The translations under genes were made by a program, and so were the position numbers. Source: Paenibacillus monticola (GTDB taxonomy: Bacteria; Bacillota; Bacilli; Paenibacillales; Paenibacillaceae). Taken from it: DNA of 64,000 nucleotides. The stretch spans positions 124,001-188,000 of the forward strand of contig NZ_WJXB01000004.1 of assembly GCF_009664975.1 (NCBI RefSeq). The letters run 5' to 3'. The notes under the pieces were generated by a model. It saw nothing but the letters and a program-made list of their open reading frames with translations. It had not been told where the DNA came from and searched no databases. Shown piece by piece: positions 61,205-64,000 of the stretch; positions within the stretch are counted from its first letter, which is position 1, and each line of letters begins with the position of its first letter.

Positions 61205-62455
61205 TTACATGGCGTTATGTTTCGCCAATGAAGGTTGTGCTGCGGATACACTGGTGCTAATTGAAGCATAAATATCCTCCACCAGCTGGTCAAGCTGTGG
61301 TATTTGCTCCTGCTTCATCGCAGATTTAATCTCTAGCGGCTCTCCGATGAACTCAATTTTTCTCATATCGCCAATGATTTCCGTCATCTCTTTAATAGAG
61401 GCGTTCGCCCAAGTATAGTTTCCGACCAATGATACCTTGCGGCTCTGGAGATTCAAGGCTGCCATCTCGTGGAGCAGGGCTTGCATTCCGTGGTAGAGGC
61501 TCATGTTGTAGGTGGGTGAACCAAAGATTAAATGGCTGAATTTCCAGGCATCCGAAATAATGTACGAAGAATGCGTCTTGGACACATCATACATACGAAT
61601 ATCCTGCACCCCTTTGGAGGATAGCTTGGACGCGAGCATGTTCATCACATTCTCTGTGTTGCCGTACATGGAGGCATAGGCTAGCACAACGCCCTGTTTC
61701 TCCGGCTGATAGCTGCTCCACAGGTTATACTTGCCCAGAATATAAGATAGGTTCTCCCGCCAGACCGGCCCATGGAGCGGGCAGATCATGTTAATCTCAA
61801 GCTGCGCCAGCTTGCTCAGAACCTTCTGAACCTGCGGGCCGTATTTACCAACGATATTGGCATAATAACGCCGAGTCTCCTCAAGAAATACCCCCTCGAA
61901 ATCGGTCTGGTCGCAAAAGATATTCCCCGAGAGGGAACCGAAACAGCCAAAAGCATCTGCGGAGAACAGGATTTTGTCCGTAGTTTCATAGGTGAACATC
62001 ACCTCCGGCCAATGGACGAAAGGCGTCAGATAGAAACGTAAGGTCCGGGTGCCAAGGGATAATTCATCCCCTTCGTTTACAATATAATAATTCTCCGGTT
62101 TGCTGAAGGTATAGAACTGTTCCATAAACTGAAACGTTTTTTTGTTGCCGACAATCTTCAGATCCGGATAACGTTTCAGTAGTTCTTCAATATTGGCGCA
62201 ATGATCCGGCTCCATATGATTGACCACCAAATAATCCAAGGCTCTTCCCTGCAGGACATGTTCAACATTCTCTAGGAATTGGGCGGTGATGGCGGAATCA
62301 ACGGTATCCATCAGTGCGGTTTGCTCGTCTAAGATTAAATACGAATTATACGCGATGCCCTTTGGTAGTGGAAACATATTCTCGAACCGTTCCAGCCGCT
62401 TGTCGCTACCCCCAACCCACACAATTGCGGGTGCTATCTCTTGTACACAGTACAT
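61205..62455 (-). CDS. A-type flavoprotein / flavo-diiron protein (FprA-like)
   Basis: A 416-residue protein. The N-terminal metallo-beta-lactamase fold has the diiron motif HMEPDHCAN (HxExDH) and further ligands in CPLHGP; the C-terminal flavodoxin domain begins VLAYASMYGNTENVMNML. Reduces O2 to water or NO to N2O using electrons from a partner. There is no rubredoxin domain here. The start at 62455 has GGAGGGAA and follows the family; an upstream in-frame start at 62524 would add 23 unusual residues. Confidence 0.9.
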   Translation of the reverse strand: MYCVQEIAPAIVWVGGSDKRLERFENMFPLPKGIAYNSYLILDEQTALMDTVDSAITAQFLENVEHVLQGRALDYLVVNHMEPDHCANIEELLKRYPDLKIVGNKKTFQFMEQFYTFSKPENYYIVNEGDELSLGTRTLRFYLTPFVHWPEVMFTYETTDKILFSADAFGCFGSLSGNIFCDQTDFEGVFLEETRRYYANIVGKYGPQVQKVLSKLAQLEINMICPLHGPVWRENLSYILGKYNLWSSYQPEKQGVVLAYASMYGNTENVMNMLASKLSSKGVQDIRMYDVSKTHSSYIISDAWKFSHLIFGSPTYNMSLYHGMQALLHEMAALNLQSRKVSLVGNYTWANASIKEMTEIIGDMRKIEFIGEPLEIKSAMKQEQIPQLDQLVEDIYASISTSVSAAQPSLAKHNAM

Positions 62456-62868
62456 CGGTATTCCCTCCATGGTAATAATTTTTTTCAACAATATATCAGC
62501 ATATGATGGCAAAGAAATTGACATAAATCATAAGGACTTACGATCTGAGAGCGTAGAATCAATACCCACGTAAGGTAATATTACATTAACTTAGTCATTA
62601 CAAGGAGGATATGAGAAGATTACGTATCATTCTGCTGTTTTAGGGTCTTATTGAACCTGAACGTACAGGTTTTCTAAACATATTTGACAATCTGATGAAG
62701 TGGTAATATATGTTTATAAAATTGAGGGGAATAGGCAACAGATCATATGTAACAGTATGCTAACGGTACCTGCAAAAAGATTTTGACAAATACAACAGGT
62801 ACCGTTATAATAAAAACCAACAGGTACGGTAAGGAAAATTAGATAGCCCAATTTAAGGAGGATTCATT
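62456..62868. other. intergenic region with marR-like promoter
   Basis: A 413-base gap between the divergent flavoprotein and MarR genes. Beyond the promoter and operators (62761-62832) no gene was found. Confidence 0.6.
62761..62832 (+). promoter_or_regulatory. sigma-A promoter with inverted GGTACC operators
   Basis: Consensus TTGACA (62783-62788), a 17-base spacer and TATAAT (62806-62811). TAACGGTACCTG (62761-62772) is the exact inverse of CAGGTACCGTTA (62796-62807), the latter overlapping the -10 box; CAGGTACGGTAA at 62821-62832 is a third, imperfect copy. This is a strong candidate for autorepression by the MarR protein encoded just downstream. Confidence 0.85.
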
Positions 62869-63555
62869 ATGAATATGAATACTGAATTGTACGAAAAACT
62901 CGCGAAACTGCAATGGCTGTTACAGAGGCAACACTTGAAAGCCCACGCAGCTGTTGGCCCTATGGCCGACACTTCACGCGGGCAAGGCAGGTTACTGGCG
63001 TTTCTCCGGATGAAAGACGGGATCAGCACAAAAGATTTATCCTATATGCTCGATATCCGTGTATCATCCCTTAATGAATTGCTTGCGAAGTTGGAGAAAG
63101 CCGAATACATTACCCGTAAACCTTCAGAGACAGACAAACGCATCATGCTGATTTACCTGACGCAAAAAGGACGAGACGAAGAGGGACAAGAGATAGACAG
63201 CGGCAACATATTTTCCCGCCTATCGTCAGAAGAGCAGGCTACTTTCGGGGAGTACCTAGTCCGCGTCATTACGACTTTAGAGGAAGAACTTGGAACGGAT
63301 GCAGATCGTGACGTAATGGCTCTCTGGATGGAGGCCGCAAAGGAACGTATAGGTACAGAGGAATTTGAAAAACTAATGTCCATGCGCGGAAAAATGAACG
63401 GAATGTGGGGAAATTTGGGGGACGAGCGCTTTAGCGGTAGGTTCCCTGGATTTGGTGGGGAAGGTCACGGCAGAGGCATGCACGGATTTGGCTGGCCTTC
63501 CAGAGATGAAAGAAATTCGTCACCGGACAACTCACAGAACCCGGAAGATAAGTAA
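62869..63555 (+). CDS. MarR-family repressor with Gly-rich tail
   Basis: A 228-residue protein. The winged helix (GISTKDLSYMLDIRVSSLNE, then LLAKLEKAEYITRKPSETDK) is typical of MarR. Residues ~190-228 form a Gly/Arg/His-rich acidic-ended tail (GGEGHGRGMHGFGWPSRDER), uncommon in the family. AAGGAGG precedes the start. Next to a MATE exporter gene in the same direction, so it probably controls drug export in response to its ligand. Confidence 0.88.
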   Translation: MNMNTELYEKLAKLQWLLQRQHLKAHAAVGPMADTSRGQGRLLAFLRMKDGISTKDLSYMLDIRVSSLNELLAKLEKAEYITRKPSETDKRIMLIYLTQKGRDEEGQEIDSGNIFSRLSSEEQATFGEYLVRVITTLEEELGTDADRDVMALWMEAAKERIGTEEFEKLMSMRGKMNGMWGNLGDERFSGRFPGFGGEGHGRGMHGFGWPSRDERNSSPDNSQNPEDK

Positions 63556-63668
63556 AGTAGAACATTTTTAACAAGCAGCATTGGCGCTGCCTTTCCAAAA
63601 GAGATAGATGAGTGGCAGAGGCAGCGCAATGACGTTTTTCCTTGGAACGACCAAATCATCCAAAGCTC

Positions 63669-63709
63669 GCAAACTAAACCCGCAATGTCCTCGTTACGGG
63701 TTAGTTTGT
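63669..63709 (+). terminator. stem-loop in the leader of the MATE gene
   Basis: GCAAACTAAACCCG and CGGGTTAGTTTGTG form a 13-base stem with a 14-base loop. A second repeat (GGCGCTGCC near 63580 and GGCAGCGC near 63620) lies upstream. They may be attenuators of marR-mate readthrough; there is no clear U-tract. Confidence 0.4.
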
Positions 63710-63795
63710 GCTGCGGCGAGAGATCGATATTCAGTTAATAGTTAGAATTCTAAGTAATTTGAAGACAAAAATAATTGAAGAAAGTGGTGACCCGC

Positions 63796-64000
63796 ATGAA
63801 TGCAGAAAACCTTCATTACTTTGAAAAGGCGCCGGTCGCAAAAGCCGTAGCTCACTTCGCTCTACCGATGATGCTAGGCATGTCAATGAGTGTCATATAT
63901 TCCATTTTGAATGCCTATTTCCTTGGTACACTGGGCAATACTGCCATGTTAACTGCACTCGCATTAACCTTACCATTATTCGCGGCCATTATGGCGTTAG
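63796..64000 (+). CDS. MATE-family efflux transporter, 3'-partial
   Basis: Begins MNAENLHYFEKAPVAKAVAH followed by FALPMMLGMSMSVIYSILN, the N-terminal pattern of MATE (DinF/NorM-like) cation/drug antiporters, and runs off the window after 68 codons. Follows the MarR gene by 240 bases. GAAAGTGGTG is a fair ribosome site. Expected to export drugs or metabolites. Confidence 0.82.
   Translation, partial: MNAENLHYFEKAPVAKAVAHFALPMMLGMSMSVIYSILNAYFLGTLGNTAMLTALALTLPLFAAIMAL

Noticed and set aside
1..64000. tRNA, rRNA, CRISPR arrays, att sites or a complete IS element
   Set aside because: No cloverleaf-like genes, regularly spaced repeats or paired terminal repeats around a transposase were recognised by eye; a tool-based scan could still find small RNAs.

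Overview
The window looks like chromosomal DNA of a Paenibacillus-type spore-forming Firmicute. The evidence is moderate GC content, strong AGGAGG-type ribosome sites, SLH-domain surface proteins, proteins with copper-amine-oxidase N-terminal domains, a KinB-like sporulation kinase, BceRS/BceAB-type and VanR/S/Y/Z-type envelope-stress modules, and a large multi-domain GH87-type alpha-1,3-glucanase. No rRNA, tRNA, CRISPR array, complete insertion sequence or prophage was recognised.

Layout. 1-2470: end of an ABC-2-type membrane gene, a small membrane protein, then gene debris (chemotaxis-receptor remnant, IS3-family scrap, internally deleted XRE-cupin regulator). 2520-5470: iron module with an AraC regulator fused to a siderophore-binding-like domain, a Fur box, a siderophore-binding lipoprotein and the first 58 codons of a ferredoxin-NADP reductase that runs straight into a 5'-truncated YesN-type response regulator (to 6992). 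7058-9386: TetR/SDR divergent pair and a VOC protein. 9552-13922: BceRS-like two-component system convergent with its BceAB-like transporter. 14245-19784: two TetR/oxidoreductase divergent pairs, a methyltransferase, a truncated GlsB/YeaQ gene and two broken genes facing each other. 19928-24792: secreted protein, an in-frame receiver/histidine-kinase fusion, an orphan gene, a truncated HxlR next to DoxX, and an SLH-repeat protein. 24970-28668: MerR, GNAT, WYL and DinB genes. 28897-33195: 1432-residue SLH-anchored surface protein with five Ig-like repeats. 33316-37193: MFS exporter and a TetR-controlled ABC exporter. 37368-43302: envelope proteins, an ECF sigma factor with its membrane partner, an LRR protein, a methyltransferase with its core deleted, and a GyrB-ATPase/ArsR fusion regulator. 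43487-48953: KinB-like kinase, sugar nucleotidyltransferase, GT8 glycosyltransferase with a very basic tail, TPR-SMI1 protein and a divergent IF-3 paralogue. 49151-55806: glucanase and a VanR-VanS-VanY-VanZ-like operon without vanHAX. 56091-62455: BlaI/BlaR1-like pair with a repeat-rich tail, NlpC/P60, zinc peptidase, lipid kinase and flavo-diiron-type protein. 62761-64000: MarR regulator with a near-consensus promoter carrying inverted operators, then a MATE exporter that leaves the window.

How the genes work together. Much of the region is regulator-plus-effector pairs for envelope stress, drug export and small-molecule detoxification: TetR/SDR, BceRS/BceAB, TetR/ABC, BlaI/BlaR1, MarR/MATE. 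Two features stand out. First, there is an unusually high density of clean deletion scars inside otherwise well-preserved genes, at about 2360, 5450, 15970, 17540, 21709, 22977 and 42158. Second, two proteins are built from core-machinery domains in unusual form: a winged-helix regulator carrying a degenerate GyrB ATPase domain that lacks the catalytic Glu, and an isolated IF-3-like protein lacking several rRNA-contact arginines.
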